Shown piece after piece: positions 63,883 to 64,000 of a stretch of DNA of 64,000 nucleotides. The notes beneath the pieces are model-generated. The model did no database searches and was not told the DNA's origin. It saw only the letters and a list, made by a program, of their open reading frames with translations. Source of the stretch: Pedobacter sp. PAMC26386. GTDB taxonomy: Bacteria; Bacteroidota; Bacteroidia; Sphingobacteriales; Sphingobacteriaceae. The position numbers and the translations under genes were made by a program. Position 1 is the stretch's first letter. Each line of letters opens with the position of its first letter. The DNA is taken from the NCBI GenBank assembly GCA_014302835.1, contig CP060294.1, positions 310,001 through 374,000 of the forward strand, read 5' to 3'.

Positions 63883-64000
63883 TTAGCGTCCAGCAAAATT
63901 GCCAGTTGAATACAATGTGTCTCCGACCGGTTACTCCATGCGTGATTTGTGCCACGCTGGACCACAATATCTCCAGTTTTCAAAAGTGTTTCTTCCTCAT
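63883..64000 (-). CDS. Cupin-domain protein (partial, C-terminus only)
   Basis: The minus strand encodes the last 38 residues of a cupin: LLKTGDIVVQRGTNHAWSNR then SETHCIQLAILLDAK and a stop. The GTNHAW motif is the second cupin box of small gentisate-like/quercetinase-type cupins. The start is beyond the window. The short gap to pncB (63808-63882) holds no recognised feature. Confidence 0.8.

Overview
The window reads as chromosomal DNA of a Bacteroidota bacterium, most likely Sphingobacteriaceae and Pedobacter-like. The grounds are low GC, SusC/SusD proteins, several TonB-dependent receptors with N-terminal carboxypeptidase-regulatory-like domains, a Rho with a long Asn/Gln-rich insertion, Bacteroidota-type promoters (TTG, 19 bases, TAnnTTTG) and start codons with little Shine-Dalgarno support. 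The genus is an inference from protein style, not from a marker gene.

Layout. 1-13.4 kb is core chromosome: PHP-type DNA polymerase X (partial), a small lipoprotein, SppA, FolK, an HPt protein, PssA-Rho, PyrF, a PspC-like protein, FtsK-LolA, a PhnP-like metallo-hydrolase with a TTG start, and tRNA-Leu(GAG). 13.5-19.8 kb looks accessory: a serine hydrolase with a membrane AraC regulator, a decayed IS3-family element with intact 12-bp inverted-repeat tips, a GlxA-type regulator, an SRPBCC protein and a VOC protein. 19.8-21.3 kb holds an SDR/DUF2867 protein. 21.3-26.9 kb is a zeaxanthin operon on the minus strand, in the order MarR regulator-crtI-crtB-unknown-idi-crtZ-crtY, with overlapping genes and a palindrome at the regulator's promoter. 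A frameshifted TlpA-like gene follows.

28.0-36.6 kb is a minus-strand tripartite ABC export operon (HlyD-type adaptor, TolC, ATPase, two permeases) ending with an NtrC-type regulator and its histidine kinase. A close match to a sigma-54 promoter lies about 30 bp before the adaptor, so the system may drive itself. 37.0-42.9 kb has a TonB-dependent receptor, an O-methyltransferase, a hypothetical secreted protein, a cupin, a DUF2268 peptidase gene with a 1-bp deletion, and a small ORF.

43.2-54.2 kb groups SusC/SusD, a PI-PLC-like phosphodiesterase, a second TonB receptor and a phytase-domain esterase-like lipoprotein. I read it as a possible phosphoester-scavenging region. It also holds two gene remnants not obvious from long ORFs: a minus-strand relic overlapping the PLC 3' end, and a start-less DUF2158 ORF in frame after a zinc-ribbon gene. 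54.4-64 kb has tRNA-Leu(CAG), an LLM flavin oxidoreductase, an aldo/keto reductase, a hexanucleotide repeat, an iron-type TonB receptor with a PepSY membrane protein, DUF2147, a YCF48-like protein, PncB and a partial cupin.

No CRISPR array, prophage, rRNA or intact transposase was seen. No wholly new system is proven. The strongest leads are the PolX with a degraded polymerase site, the self-contained sigma-54 exporter, the SusCD/PLC/phytase grouping, the unknown carotenoid-operon protein, and several single-base gene breaks.
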